From NCBI GenBank assembly GCA_021781185.1, contig JAJXXI010000518.1, forward strand, positions 1 to 11,547: a stretch of DNA of 11,547 nucleotides. The letters are read 5' to 3'. Position 1 is the stretch's first letter. Every line of letters begins with the position of its first letter. A program made the position numbers and the translations under genes. Positions 5,548-11,547 of this stretch are shown piece after piece. The stretch is from a bacterium. Lineage in GTDB: Bacteria; Verrucomicrobiota; Verrucomicrobiia; Limisphaerales; UBA11358. The notes under the pieces were generated by a model. It did no database searches, was not told the origin of the DNA, and saw nothing but the letters and a program-made list of their open reading frames with translations.

Positions 5548-6291
5548 ATGAGCCAACTCACCAACCAAATTGCCGTGGTCACCGGCGCGGGCCGCGGAAT
5601 CGGCCGTGCCATCGCCTTGAAATTCGCCGCTGAAGGCGCGGATGTCGTCGTCGTTTCGCGCACGCAGGAAAATTCCGAGAAGGTCGCGGCGGAAATTCGC
5701 GCGCTGGGCCGCAAGGCGTGGGCCCATGCCGTGGACGTGGCGGATGCCGCCGCCGTGAACGCCGCCGCCGAGAAGATTCTTGCCGAGGCGGGCAAGGTGG
5801 ACATTCTCGTGAACAACGCCGGCGTCACCCGCGACGGCTTGCTCATGCGCATGAGCGACGCGGACTGGGACACCGTTTTGGATACAAACCTCAAAGGTGC
5901 GTTTCTCGTTACCAAGGCGTTCAGCCGCGCGATGATCAAGGCGCGCAGCGGTCACATCATCAACATTTCCTCGGTCATCGGCCTCATTGGCAACGCGGGT
6001 CAGTGCAATTACGCGGCGAGCAAGGCCGGCTTGATTGGTTTCACGCAGTCGGCGGCGAAGGAACTGGCCGGCCGCGGCATTACGGTGAACGCCATCGCGC
6101 CGGGCTTTATCCAAACGGACATGACCTCGGAGCTGAAGGAGGAGCTGAAGGCGGCGTTGCTGAAGCAGATTCCGCTCGGCAGTTTCGGCGAGGCGGAAGA
6201 CATCGCAGCGGCGGCACTTTTCCTTGGCAGCCCGGCGGCGCGCTACGTTACCGGTCAAGTATTGACGGTGGACGGTGGAATGGTCATGTAA
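5548..6291 (+). CDS. fabG: 3-oxoacyl-[acyl-carrier-protein] reductase FabG
   Basis: An NADPH-dependent short-chain dehydrogenase that reduces 3-oxoacyl-ACP to 3-hydroxyacyl-ACP in each round of type II fatty-acid elongation. The 247-residue length is standard. The Rossmann motif TGAGRGIG is at 12-19 and NNAG at 89-92. The catalytic set is Asn114, Ser142, Tyr155 and Lys159 (NYAASKAG), followed by the IAPGFIQTDM segment. The C-terminus, VTGQVLTVDGGMVM, is typical of FabG. The assignment over other SDR enzymes is supported by acpP and fabF directly downstream on the same strand. The start is ATG at 5548, preceded by GCTGAAACATT with no Shine-Dalgarno sequence. The gap to acpP is 125 bp and contains its own promoter-like signal. 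Confidence 0.96.
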   Translation: MSQLTNQIAVVTGAGRGIGRAIALKFAAEGADVVVVSRTQENSEKVAAEIRALGRKAWAHAVDVADAAAVNAAAEKILAEAGKVDILVNNAGVTRDGLLMRMSDADWDTVLDTNLKGAFLVTKAFSRAMIKARSGHIINISSVIGLIGNAGQCNYAASKAGLIGFTQSAAKELAGRGITVNAIAPGFIQTDMTSELKEELKAALLKQIPLGSFGEAEDIAAAALFLGSPAARYVTGQVLTVDGGMVM

Positions 6292-6365
6292 AGCTGGAAT
6301 TTCCGTTCAGTTTATGGTTGAAAACGGCCGGGGAAGGCCGGGGACGGGTGGAAAAATAAATGATT

Positions 6366-6400
6366 CTGGCTTGACGCCAGCAGCGATTGCACGCTAGATA
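6366..6400 (+). promoter_or_regulatory. Candidate acpP promoter with dyad over the -35
   Basis: TTGACG (6371-6376) and TAGATA (6395-6400) are separated by 18 bp, a reasonable sigma-70-type pair. The -35 lies in the loop and right arm of a perfect dyad CTGGC-TTGAC-GCCAG (6366-6380), which could be an operator. Transcription would begin only about 10 nt before the acpP ATG at 6417, giving a very short leader. Upstream at about 6330-6350 the direct repeat GGCCGGGGA occurs twice. Confidence 0.5.
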
Positions 6401-6416
6401 ACAGTCACTATTATTT

Positions 6417-6659
6417 ATGTCAGACAAACCCATTGATCAGCGCGTAAAAGACATCATCGTCGAACAGCTCGGGGTGAAACCCGACCAGGTTGTTCCGGCG
6501 GCCAAATTCATTGAGGATCTCGGTGCCGACTCGCTCGACACGGTGGAACTCGTGATGGCTTTGGAAGAAGAATTTGGCATCGAGGTGCCGGATGAACAGG
6601 CCGAGAAACTCCAGAGTGTCGGCGACGTCATCAAATACGTTGAAGAAGCCCAAAAGTAA
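6417..6659 (+). CDS. acpP: Acyl carrier protein
   Basis: An 80-residue acidic four-helix carrier that holds growing acyl chains on a 4'-phosphopantetheine arm during fatty-acid synthesis. The arm is attached to Ser39 in the classic [10 protein letters not shown] motif (36-45). Helix II continues as [20 protein letters not shown], and the C-terminus is [14 protein letters not shown]. Length and sequence are typical of the housekeeping AcpP. The start is ATG at 6417 with an AT-rich, Shine-Dalgarno-free upstream sequence (CAGTCACTATTATTT). It lies between fabG and fabF, the usual order. Strong expression is expected for AcpP, in line with the promoter-like sequence directly upstream. Confidence 0.98.
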   Translation: MSDKPIDQRVKDIIVEQLGVKPDQVVPAAKFIEDLGADSLDTVELVMALEEEFGIEVPDEQAEKLQSVGDVIKYVEEAQK

Positions 6660-6675
6660 TTGAATTTTGAACCGG

Positions 6676-6723
6676 CGGGGCAGTTTAGGCTGGACACAGC
6701 CCGAACTGCCCCGTTTGATTTTG
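6676..6723 (+). terminator. Hairpin plus T-rich tail between acpP and fabF
   Basis: A perfect 10-bp stem, CGGGGCAGTT (6676-6685) with AACTGCCCCG (6704-6713), encloses a second short stem GGCT/AGCC (6688-6691, 6698-6701). It is followed by TTTGATTTTG. This is the form of a rho-independent terminator or attenuator. It sits 16 nt past the acpP stop and only 12 nt before the fabF ATG. It could lower fabF transcript relative to acpP, or protect the acpP 3' end. Confidence 0.7.
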
Positions 6724-6725
6724 TC

Positions 6726-7985
6726 ATGGCAAACACTTATTCCGATCGCCGGGTGGTCGTTACCGGCTTGGGCGTGGTCACTCCGCTTGGCCACGACCTT
6801 AAAATGTTCTGGCAAAATCTCGTTTCTGGCCAGTGCGGGATAGATAAAATCACCGCGTTTGACACCTCGGCCTACGCCACGCAGATCGCCGGCGAAGTGA
6901 GGAATTTTGACCCCGCCCCCGCCTTTCCCTCGCCCAAGGAAATTCGTCGCACGGACCGCTATTCGCAGTTCGGGGTCTATGCCGCGTGGAGTGCCCTGAA
7001 GGATTCCGGTCTGGAACTCGAAAAGGAAAACCTCGACGAAATCGGGGTGATGCTCGGTTCTGGCATTGGTGGTTTGGCGACCACCTCCGAACAGCACAAA
7101 ACGCTGCTCGAACGCGGACCCGGACGCATGTCGCCATTCACCATTCCGATGCTCATCGGGAACATGGCTTCTGGCATCATCTCCATGTATTTCAATTTGC
7201 GCGGGCCGAATTTTGCCACCTGCTCCGCCTGCGCCACCGCGAATCACGCCATCGGCGAAGCCTGGCGCACGATCAAGGCCGGCGACGCGACCGTGATGTT
7301 TGCGGGCGGCTCGGAAGCGGCCGTCATTCCGCTCGGCATTGGTGGTTTTTGCGCGATGAAAGCCATGAGCACCCGCAACGACGATCCGAAAACGGCCTCC
7401 CGGCCGTTCGACAAGGAGCGCGACGGGTTTGTCATGGGTGAAGGTGCCGGCGTCATCGTGGTGGAGGAATTGGAACACGCCCGCAAACGCGGCGCGCAGA
7501 TTTACTGCGAGATTGCCGGCTACGGCAACACGGCCGATGCGCATCATCTCACCGCACCCTCGCCGGGCGGCGAAGGCGCGGCGCGTTGCATGAAGATGGC
7601 GCTGCGTTCCGGAGGTCTGAACATCACGGATATTTCCTACATCAATGCCCACGGCACCTCCACGCCGCAGGGCGACGTCTGCGAAACGCAGGCCATCAAA
7701 TCCGTTTTTGGCGACCATGCGAAGAATCTCGTTGTCAGCTCCACCAAAGGCGCGACCGGCCACATGCTCGGCGCCGCCGGCGCGGTGGAAATGACAGCCT
7801 GCGCCCTCGCCATCAAGCACGGGATTGTTCCGCCGACCATCAACCTGCAAAATCCCGATCCCGAATGCGATCTGGACTATGTGCCGAACACCGCGCGCGA
7901 AATGCCGGTGAACGCCATCGTCAACAACTCCTTCGGTTTCGGCGGACATAACTCGACCATCGCGGCGAAGCGTTTCAACGGTTGA
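6726..7985 (+). CDS. fabF: 3-oxoacyl-[acyl-carrier-protein] synthase II
   Basis: A 419-residue condensing enzyme that joins malonyl-ACP to acyl-ACP, extending the fatty acid by two carbons. The Cys-His-His triad is visible: Cys169 in SACATANHAIG, a His in NAHGTSTPQGD and a His in STKGATGHMLGAAGA. The C-terminal NNSFGFGGHNS loop is typical. I chose ATG 6726, giving MANTYSDRRVVVTGLGVVTP, because FabF proteins begin a few residues before RRVVVTG. A TTG at 6660, directly after the acpP stop, is in frame but would add 22 residues encoded by the hairpin sequence. Only 12 T-rich bases lie between the hairpin and the ATG, so there is no Shine-Dalgarno sequence. FabF versus FabB cannot be formally excluded, but the sequence favours FabF. 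Confidence 0.96.
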   Translation: MANTYSDRRVVVTGLGVVTPLGHDLKMFWQNLVSGQCGIDKITAFDTSAYATQIAGEVRNFDPAPAFPSPKEIRRTDRYSQFGVYAAWSALKDSGLELEKENLDEIGVMLGSGIGGLATTSEQHKTLLERGPGRMSPFTIPMLIGNMASGIISMYFNLRGPNFATCSACATANHAIGEAWRTIKAGDATVMFAGGSEAAVIPLGIGGFCAMKAMSTRNDDPKTASRPFDKERDGFVMGEGAGVIVVEELEHARKRGAQIYCEIAGYGNTADAHHLTAPSPGGEGAARCMKMALRSGGLNITDISYINAHGTSTPQGDVCETQAIKSVFGDHAKNLVVSSTKGATGHMLGAAGAVEMTACALAIKHGIVPPTINLQNPDPECDLDYVPNTAREMPVNAIVNNSFGFGGHNSTIAAKRFNG

Positions 7986-7999
7986 ATCCCAGGCTGAAG

Positions 8000-9310
8000 A
8001 TGAACTTCCTTTCGCTCATCGAGAAAAAGCGCGAAGGGAAGGTTCTCCTGCCGGAGCAAATTCACAAATTCATCCGCGAGTTCACCGCCGGGCAGATTCC
8101 TGATTACCAGATGTCGGCCATGCTCATGGCCATCTATTTTCGCGGGCTGAACACCGCCGAAACCACCGCGCTCACGCTCGCCATGCGGGATTCCGGCGAT
8201 GTGCTGAAATTCCCGAAGGACAAGCGCCCGCTCGTGGACAAGCACTCCACCGGCGGCATTGGCGACAAGGTTTCGCTGCCGCTCGCGCCGCTGCTGGCAT
8301 GCCTCGGCTTTCGTGTGCCGATGATTTCCGGGCGCGGCCTCGGCATCACCGGTGGCACGCTGGACAAACTGGATTCCATTCCCGGTTTTCAATCGCTGCT
8401 GCCCGCCGCTCAGATTGTCAAACAAGTCCAGCAAGTCGGTTGTGTCATCTGCGGCCAGACCGACACGATGGTGCCTGCCGATAAAAAAATTTACGCCCTG
8501 CGCGACGCCAGCGGCACGGTGCCGAGCATTCCGCTCATCACGGCTTCGATCCTGTCCAAGAAGCTCGCCGAAAGTCTGGGCGCGCTCATTCTCGACGTGA
8601 AATTTGGCTGCGCTGCGTTCATGCAAACCAAGGCTGATGCGCGCAAGCTGGCGAGGGCGATGGTGGCGCTGGGCAACGAGTGCGGCACCAGCACCCGCGC
8701 GATTCTGACGGACATGAACACGCCGCTCGGCCGCGCTGCTGGCAACTGGCTGGAAGTGAAGGAGTCTGTCGCGTGCTTGGAGGGCAAAAGCCCGGCAGAC
8801 ATGATGGAACTGATTCTCGATTGCGCGGCGCACTTGCTCATTCAAACCAAAAAATCCAAAACATTCGCCGACGCGCGAAAGTTGGCCGGCGCGTGTTTGA
8901 ATTCCGGCGCACCGCGAGCGAAATGGGACGAAATGCTCGCGGCCCAAGGTGCCGATTTGAAGGCGTTTAATCGCAAGCTGACACTGGATGCCACCGCGAA
9001 AGTGGTCGTGGAAGTGAAGTCCGCAAAAGCCGGCTACATTTCCTGGTGCGACGCCCGGATCATTGGCGAAGTCATTCGCGATTTGGGCGGCGGTCGGCTG
9101 ATGAAAGAAGCCCACATCAATTACGACGTTGGCGTGGATCAGATGGCCAAGCCGGGTGAATGGGTTGAAAAAAACGCCGTGCTGTGCCGCGTTCATGCCA
9201 CAGATTCCACCCAGGCCAAAATTGCAATGGCCCGGTTGAAAACCGCTTTCGCCTTCGCCGCGAAACGCGCGGTCAAGGCGCCGCTCGTGAGCGAAATGAT
9301 TTCGCGCTAG
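8000..9310 (+). CDS. deoA: Pyrimidine-nucleoside / thymidine phosphorylase
   Basis: This enzyme splits thymidine, deoxyuridine or uridine with phosphate to the base and (deoxy)ribose-1-phosphate, in pyrimidine salvage. The 436-residue protein has the phosphate-binding KHSTGGIGDKVSL (81-93) and the family signature SGRGLGITGGTLDKLDSI. The base-binding Arg lies in YALRDASGTVPS and the Ser/Lys pair in SILSKKLAE. A C-terminal domain holds GYISWCDARIIGEV and KPGEWVEKNAVLCRVHA. Both the DeoA and Pdp subtypes share these motifs, so the exact substrate range is uncertain. ATG 8000 gives the normal start; an in-frame TTG at 7982 overlaps the fabF stop and is less likely. It follows fabF by 14 bp, so it is probably cotranscribed. 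Its TAG stop is shared in a CTAG with the opposing ABM gene. Confidence 0.94.
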   Translation: MNFLSLIEKKREGKVLLPEQIHKFIREFTAGQIPDYQMSAMLMAIYFRGLNTAETTALTLAMRDSGDVLKFPKDKRPLVDKHSTGGIGDKVSLPLAPLLACLGFRVPMISGRGLGITGGTLDKLDSIPGFQSLLPAAQIVKQVQQVGCVICGQTDTMVPADKKIYALRDASGTVPSIPLITASILSKKLAESLGALILDVKFGCAAFMQTKADARKLARAMVALGNECGTSTRAILTDMNTPLGRAAGNWLEVKESVACLEGKSPADMMELILDCAAHLLIQTKKSKTFADARKLAGACLNSGAPRAKWDEMLAAQGADLKAFNRKLTLDATAKVVVEVKSAKAGYISWCDARIIGEVIRDLGGGRLMKEAHINYDVGVDQMAKPGEWVEKNAVLCRVHATDSTQAKIAMARLKTAFAFAAKRAVKAPLVSEMISR

Positions 9311-9600
9311 GCGATCTGCTCCCAAAGCGTGATCTCGGGGAACGCCACGCACAGGTCTTCCACCCGGGGCAGCAACGCCTTGATATGAGCGGACTGCAAA
9401 TGCGCATCCAGCAGCGCCTTGCTCGTCCAATTTTCGTGGAATAAGAACTTCGCGGGATCTTCCGGCGAGACGTGCAAATCGTAATTCAGGCAGCCCGCTT
9501 CCTGCCGTGTCGGTGCAACCAGTCCCGTCAAAGCGTTTCTCAGTTCGATTTCCTGGCCGGGTTTGGCCTGAAACAGGGCGATGAGCGTGACGTTTTTCAT
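9307..9600 (-). CDS. ABM-domain (YgiN-like) small monooxygenase-family protein
   Basis: A 97-residue single-domain protein of the antibiotic biosynthesis monooxygenase superfamily, a dimeric ferredoxin-like fold. Members include YgiN-type quinol monooxygenases and proteins of unknown role. The family pattern is clear: an N-terminal beta strand with ALFQAKPGQE, an amphipathic helix, TRQEAGCLNYDLHVSPEDP, the FLFHENWTSKALLDAHLQS stretch, and a second helix. No cofactor motif exists in this family, so the substrate cannot be read from sequence. The start is ATG at 9600-9598. It lies 25 bp downstream of pyrF on the same strand and is probably cotranscribed, although no link to pyrimidine synthesis is known to me. 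Its stop overlaps the deoA stop by 4 bp. Confidence 0.85.
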   Translation of the reverse strand: MKNVTLIALFQAKPGQEIELRNALTGLVAPTRQEAGCLNYDLHVSPEDPAKFLFHENWTSKALLDAHLQSAHIKALLPRVEDLCVAFPEITLWEQIA

Positions 9601-9625
9601 GGCGGGTGATTCGTGCGTTTTCGAG

Positions 9626-10330
9626 TCAGGCGAGTGATGCCAAAATCCGCTCCGCCGCCGCGCGCGGGTTTTCCGCGGCGTAAATCGGCCGGCCGATCAC
9701 CAGCCAGCTTGCCCCGGCTTGAATGGCATCCCGGGGGGTGAGCGTGCGTTTCTGGTCGTCGGCCTTCTCCGCGCCGGTGCGGATGCCGGGGGTGACGAGC
9801 TGGATGTGGGCGGGCAAAATCGGCCGGAGACCGGCGATTTCCAGCGGCGAGCAAACCAAACCGCGCAGACCGGATTTTACCGCGAGGGTGGCCAGCCGTT
9901 CGACCTGATGACCGACATTGGATTCACAGCCGATTTCGGTCAGTGCATTGCCATCCATGCTGGTCAGCACGGTCACGCCGAGCACCAGCGGAGCCGGCCG
10001 GCCCAGAGACTTGGCGGTTTCCTGCGCGGACTTTTCCGCTGCGCGCATCATCTCGCTGCCACCGCTGGTGTGAATGGTCAGCATCTGCACGTCAAGCCGC
10101 ACGGCGGCGGCCACGGCCTTGGCGACGGTGTTCGGAATATCATGGAATTTAAGATCCAGGAAGACGCTGGCCCCGGTCGCGCGGACTCGTTTCACGATGT
10201 TCGGACCGGCGGCGACAAACAGTTCCTTGCCGATCTTGAACGCACCGACCGCCGGCGCGATTTGTTCCGCCAGTTTGAGGGCCTGTTCCGCCGAGGGCAC
10301 ATCCAGCGCGGCGATGATGGGATTGTTCAT
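9626..10330 (-). CDS. pyrF: Orotidine 5'-phosphate decarboxylase
   Basis: This enzyme decarboxylates OMP to UMP, the final step of de novo pyrimidine synthesis. The 234-residue TIM-barrel protein has ALDVP at 8-12 (Asp10) and Lys32 in FKIGKELF. The catalytic DLKFHDIPNTV lies at 59-69 (Asp59, Lys61, Asp64), and LVTPGIR is the phosphate-binding loop near the C-terminus. Length is normal for the E. coli/B. subtilis type. I chose ATG at 10330-10328 (MNNPIIAALD). Extending upstream adds about 41 residues encoded by the divergent spacer, including its repeat, and has no family support. There is no clear Shine-Dalgarno sequence. The gene is divergent from hisD across 191 bp and is followed 25 bp later by the ABM gene. 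Confidence 0.96.
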   Translation of the reverse strand: MNNPIIAALDVPSAEQALKLAEQIAPAVGAFKIGKELFVAAGPNIVKRVRATGASVFLDLKFHDIPNTVAKAVAAAVRLDVQMLTIHTSGGSEMMRAAEKSAQETAKSLGRPAPLVLGVTVLTSMDGNALTEIGCESNVGHQVERLATLAVKSGLRGLVCSPLEIAGLRPILPAHIQLVTPGIRTGAEKADDQKRTLTPRDAIQAGASWLVIGRPIYAAENPRAAAERILASLA

Positions 10331-10527
10331 TTTCGTGGCCACAGGTAACCACAGATGAAAACTGAAGAAAAGTTTTTCGGAGGCGTGTTTCTTTCGCGGC
10401 CGTCGTGAGGCAGGCCCCCTTGCAAGCCGTGGTGGCCTTGGGCCTCGGTGCATAAGGCGCCTCGCCCCGCCCTGCTGAGGTGAATTTTGACTTGGCCGCG
10501 GACTTTCCCTAACCTGTGGCCATGAAA
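10331..10527. repeat. Inverted 16-bp element at the two divergent gene starts pyrF and hisD
   Basis: TTTCGTGGCCACAGGT (10331-10346) directly abuts the pyrF start codon. Its inverse ACCTGTGGCCATGAAA (10512-10527) contains the hisD start codon. They match at 15 of 16 positions, with 11 perfect core bases. The single difference (C versus T) creates the hisD ATG. Between them lie a TTCATCTGTGGTTACC-like word on the minus strand and a GC-rich stretch with short GAGGC/GCCTC dyads (10407-10446). I see no convincing -35/-10 pair for either gene. Confidence 0.6.
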
Positions 10528-11547
10528 CTGGTCCGCCACACCGACAAGAATTATTCCGCCAAACTCCGCGAAGCCGCTGCGGACTCCAGCCTGTTTGACG
10601 CCGAGATCGAGCAGCGCGCCAAGGCGATTTTGCATGAGGTCTTTGTCCGCGGCGATGCTGCGGTGCTGGAATTCACGGAAAAATTTGACGGTGCCAGGCT
10701 GGTCGCCGAACAGCTCGCCGTCACGCAGGCGGAACTGTTCAACGCCTCGCTCACGGCTGATGAATCGCTGCGGGCGGCCGTGGCGGAAGCGGAGGCGAAC
10801 ATCGCCGGGTTCGCGAAGAAATCCAAACGCAAGGACTGGACCGGCAAAAACTCGCACGGTGCGAGCGTCGGCGAAAAATTTGATCCGTTCCAGCGCGTGG
10901 GCGTTTATATTCCCGGCGGCACCGCGCCGCTGGTCTCGACGGCGCTGATGACCATCACCCTCGCCAAGGTGGCGGGCTGCCCGGAAATCGTCGTGACCAC
11001 GCCGTGCGGCAAGGATGGGGCCATCAATCCGGCGATTCTTTTTGCGGCACGCGCGGCCGGGGCGACCGAGATTTACCGCGTTGGCGGGGCGCAGGCGGTG
11101 GCGGCGATGGCGTATGGCACCAAGACAATCCGCCGCGTGCAGAAAATTTTCGGTCCCGGCAACGCCTACGTCAGCATGGCCAAGCGGCTGCTCGTCGGGC
11201 GCGTGGCGATTGATTTGCTGGCCGGGCCGAGTGACGTGCTGATTCTGGCTGATGACACGGCGAACCCGAAATTTGCCGCCGCCGACATGCTCGCGCAGGC
11301 GGAACACGGATCCGGCCACGAACGCGTCTGGCTGGTGGCCACTTCGGCAAAACTGCTCAGAGCCGTGGAAAAGGAAATTTCCAAACAACTGCCCAAACTG
11401 CCGCGCCGCGAATTCATCCAGCGTGTGCTGGACCGCAACGTCTGGCTGATTCAGGTGGCGAACCTGGCCGCTGGCGTGGCGTTGACGAACCAGTTCGCTC
11501 CGGAACATTGCGAAGTCATCACCCGCGACGCGCGGCGCGTGAGCGGC
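10522..11547 (+). CDS. hisD: Histidinol dehydrogenase, C-terminal part cut by window edge
   Basis: This zinc enzyme carries out the last two steps of histidine synthesis, oxidising L-histidinol to L-histidine with two NAD+. The visible 342 residues of about 430 match the family: RVGVYIPGGTAPLVSTALM (125-143), VGGAQAVAAMAYGT (187-200), FGPGN at 210-214 and DLLAGPSDVLI. The zinc-binding AQAEHGSGH follows, with Gln259 and His262 at the same numbers as in E. coli HisD. FAPEH (326-329 region) holds the catalytic Glu/His pair. The start at ATG 10522 (MKLVRHTDKN) is the first sensible one and lies inside the inverted element shared with pyrF. No Shine-Dalgarno sequence is seen. Other his genes, if clustered, would lie beyond the right edge. 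Confidence 0.97.
   Translation, partial: MKLVRHTDKNYSAKLREAAADSSLFDAEIEQRAKAILHEVFVRGDAAVLEFTEKFDGARLVAEQLAVTQAELFNASLTADESLRAAVAEAEANIAGFAKKSKRKDWTGKNSHGASVGEKFDPFQRVGVYIPGGTAPLVSTALMTITLAKVAGCPEIVVTTPCGKDGAINPAILFAARAAGATEIYRVGGAQAVAAMAYGTKTIRRVQKIFGPGNAYVSMAKRLLVGRVAIDLLAGPSDVLILADDTANPKFAAADMLAQAEHGSGHERVWLVATSAKLLRAVEKEISKQLPKLPRREFIQRVLDRNVWLIQVANLAAGVALTNQFAPEHCEVITRDARRVSG

Noticed and set aside
5137..6258. 373-codon minus-strand frame opposite fabG and the IIA pseudogene
   Set aside because: fabG is certain on the other strand, and the frame also spans an obviously non-coding spacer and pseudogene.
6660..6725. TTG start for fabF directly after the acpP stop
   Set aside because: It adds 22 residues encoded by a hairpin and not expected in FabF. 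ATG 6726 gives the standard N-terminus. It is kept only as a possible regulatory or leader reading frame.
6420..9430. Two long minus-strand frames (6420-7949 and 7877-9430, about 510 codons each) opposite acpP, fabF and deoA
   Set aside because: Both are antisense to clearly conserved enzymes and show His/Arg/Gly-rich mirror composition without motifs.
10331..10453. N-terminal extension of pyrF
   Set aside because: The extra 41 residues come from the spacer repeat and a GC-rich stretch. OMP decarboxylases begin a few residues before the ALDVP strand.
10327..11508. 393-codon minus-strand frame opposite hisD
   Set aside because: hisD with intact active-site motifs lies on the plus strand. The tail of this frame runs through the spacer repeat near pyrF.
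1..11547. tRNA, rRNA, CRISPR array, insertion sequence, prophage or defence island
   Set aside because: I saw no cloverleaf with a CCA/GGTTC pattern, no regular direct repeats with spacers, no transposase or integrase frame, and no cluster of unknown genes. The window is compact housekeeping DNA.

Overview
The window looks like an ordinary chromosomal stretch of a GC-rich bacterium. My best guess is a member of the Verrucomicrobiota (PVC group), at moderate confidence. The guess rests on start codons that almost all lack a Shine-Dalgarno sequence, short inverted or tandem spacer repeats of a kind I associate with that group, and the general look of the proteins. No 16S gene or other decisive marker is present. 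I see no tRNA, rRNA, CRISPR array, prophage, transposase or convincing new defence system. Almost everything is housekeeping.

Layout. (1) Positions 1-3000, minus strand, hold a chaperone block in the order dnaK, groES, groEL, with groEL cut by the window edge. (2) Positions 3001-3312 are a 312-bp gap with the likely dnaK promoter and a cluster of TGGCRCAGTT-type repeats. (3) pyrE (3313-3879) is also on the minus strand. (4) Plus strand, 4063-5254: a multi-pass M50-type membrane metalloprotease, then a PTS IIA (PtsN-like) protein. Behind the latter, at 5255-5498, lies a decayed partial second copy of the same IIA gene, with a frameshift and an internal deletion that removes the phosphorylated histidine. 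(5) Plus strand, 5548-7985: fabG, acpP and fabF, the core of type II fatty-acid elongation. A promoter-like sequence precedes acpP and a strong hairpin lies between acpP and fabF. (6) A pyrimidine-nucleoside/thymidine phosphorylase (8000-9310) follows fabF by 14 bp. It converges on a minus-strand ABM-family monooxygenase (9307-9600), and the two genes share one CTAG as both stop codons. (7) pyrF (9626-10330, minus) sits just upstream of the ABM gene. (8) hisD (10522 to the window end, plus) is divergent from pyrF and is cut by the edge.

Functional links. DnaK and GroES/GroEL are the protein-folding machinery. AcpP is the carrier on which FabG and FabF act. PyrE and PyrF are the last two steps of de novo UMP synthesis, but they lie in separate transcription units about 5.7 kb apart. 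The phosphorylase adds pyrimidine salvage. The most unusual items are the pseudogenised IIA duplicate, the repeat cluster upstream of dnaK, the hairpin that abuts the fabF start, and a near-perfect 16-bp inverted element at the two divergent gene starts pyrF/hisD.
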